Of a stretch of 5,207 nucleotides of DNA, positions 5,108-5,207 are shown piece by piece (position 1 is the stretch's first letter; each line of letters opens with the position of its first letter). This DNA comes from Azonexus sp. (GTDB lineage: Bacteria > Pseudomonadota > Gammaproteobacteria > Burkholderiales > Rhodocyclaceae). The position numbers and the translations under genes were made by a program. The notes under the pieces are model-generated. The model searched no databases. It was given only the letters and a program-made list of their open reading frames with translations, and was not told the origin of the DNA. The stretch is taken from contig JAUYQT010000399.1 in NCBI GenBank assembly GCA_030697085.1, positions 1-5,207 of the forward strand, written 5' to 3'.

Positions 5108-5207
5108 TTAAGCCGAGAACGAAGAACCACAACCACAGGTCGACGAGGCGTTCGGATTTCGAATGACAAATTGCGAACCCTCCAATCCTTCCGAGTAATC
5201 AATCTCG
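5108..5207 (-). CDS. erpA: Iron-sulfur cluster insertion protein ErpA, C-terminal part (cut by window edge)
   Basis: The minus strand encodes 32 codons ending at TAA (5110-5108): [18 protein letters not shown] followed by [14 protein letters not shown]. The C-terminal CGCGSSF carries the two conserved cysteines that, with a third upstream and outside the window, hold the Fe-S cluster in A-type carriers. The YxEGLEGSxFxIxNPNA stretch is characteristic of ErpA rather than IscA or SufA. ErpA delivers 4Fe-4S and 2Fe-2S clusters to apo-enzymes, including the isoprenoid enzymes IspG and IspH in E. coli. A strong terminator follows directly. Confidence 0.93.
   Translation of the reverse strand, partial: EIDYSEGLEGSQFVIRNPNASSTCGCGSSFSA

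Noticed and set aside
1..5207. CRISPR arrays, tRNA or rRNA genes, insertion sequences, phage or defence genes
   Set aside because: I found no regularly spaced repeats, cloverleaf-like sequence, transposase, integrase or nuclease motifs on either strand.

Overview
The window looks like an ordinary chromosomal stretch of a betaproteobacterium. The ErpA C-terminus, the IspB N-terminus and the MsrA are all of proteobacterial type, the base composition is moderate, and genes are densely packed with overlapping start and stop codons. A Rhodocyclales relative (Dechloromonas/Azonexus-like) is my best guess, but that is inference from general familiarity and not from a search. No rRNA, tRNA, CRISPR array, insertion sequence or phage gene is visible.

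Layout, left to right. The left edge holds the first 123 codons of a minus-strand polyprenyl diphosphate synthase (ispB), cut by the window boundary at its first aspartate-rich motif. A 30-base gap separates it from a divergent plus-strand cluster of three genes. The first is an HPt + HD-GYP-like signalling protein (402-1505), the second tcdA (1505-2269, tRNA ct6A37 formation) and the third corA (2266-3330, Mg2+/Co2+ channel). Their junctions overlap by 1 and 4 bases, so they look co-transcribed and translationally coupled. corA collides tail-to-tail with a minus-strand metallo-beta-lactamase-fold hydrolase (3327-4274), the two stop codons sharing the palindrome CTAG. A 232-base gap follows (4275-4506). 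It holds the hydrolase's promoter and ribosome binding site, a probable decayed C-terminal fragment of an alpha/beta hydrolase on the plus strand, and a perfect 10-bp palindrome. The right end carries msrA (4507-5046, minus) and the C-terminal 32 codons of erpA (5108 to the edge, minus), separated by a strong UUCG-loop intrinsic terminator.

Functionally the genes are mostly housekeeping: quinone side-chain synthesis, tRNA modification, magnesium uptake, methionine sulfoxide repair and Fe-S cluster delivery. The least ordinary gene is the HPt/HD-GYP-like protein, which joins a phosphotransfer domain to a degenerate c-di-GMP phosphodiesterase-type domain. I do not see a convincing new multi-gene system. 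The items worth a second look are that protein's architecture, the hydrolase relic and the terminator sitting in the msrA leader.
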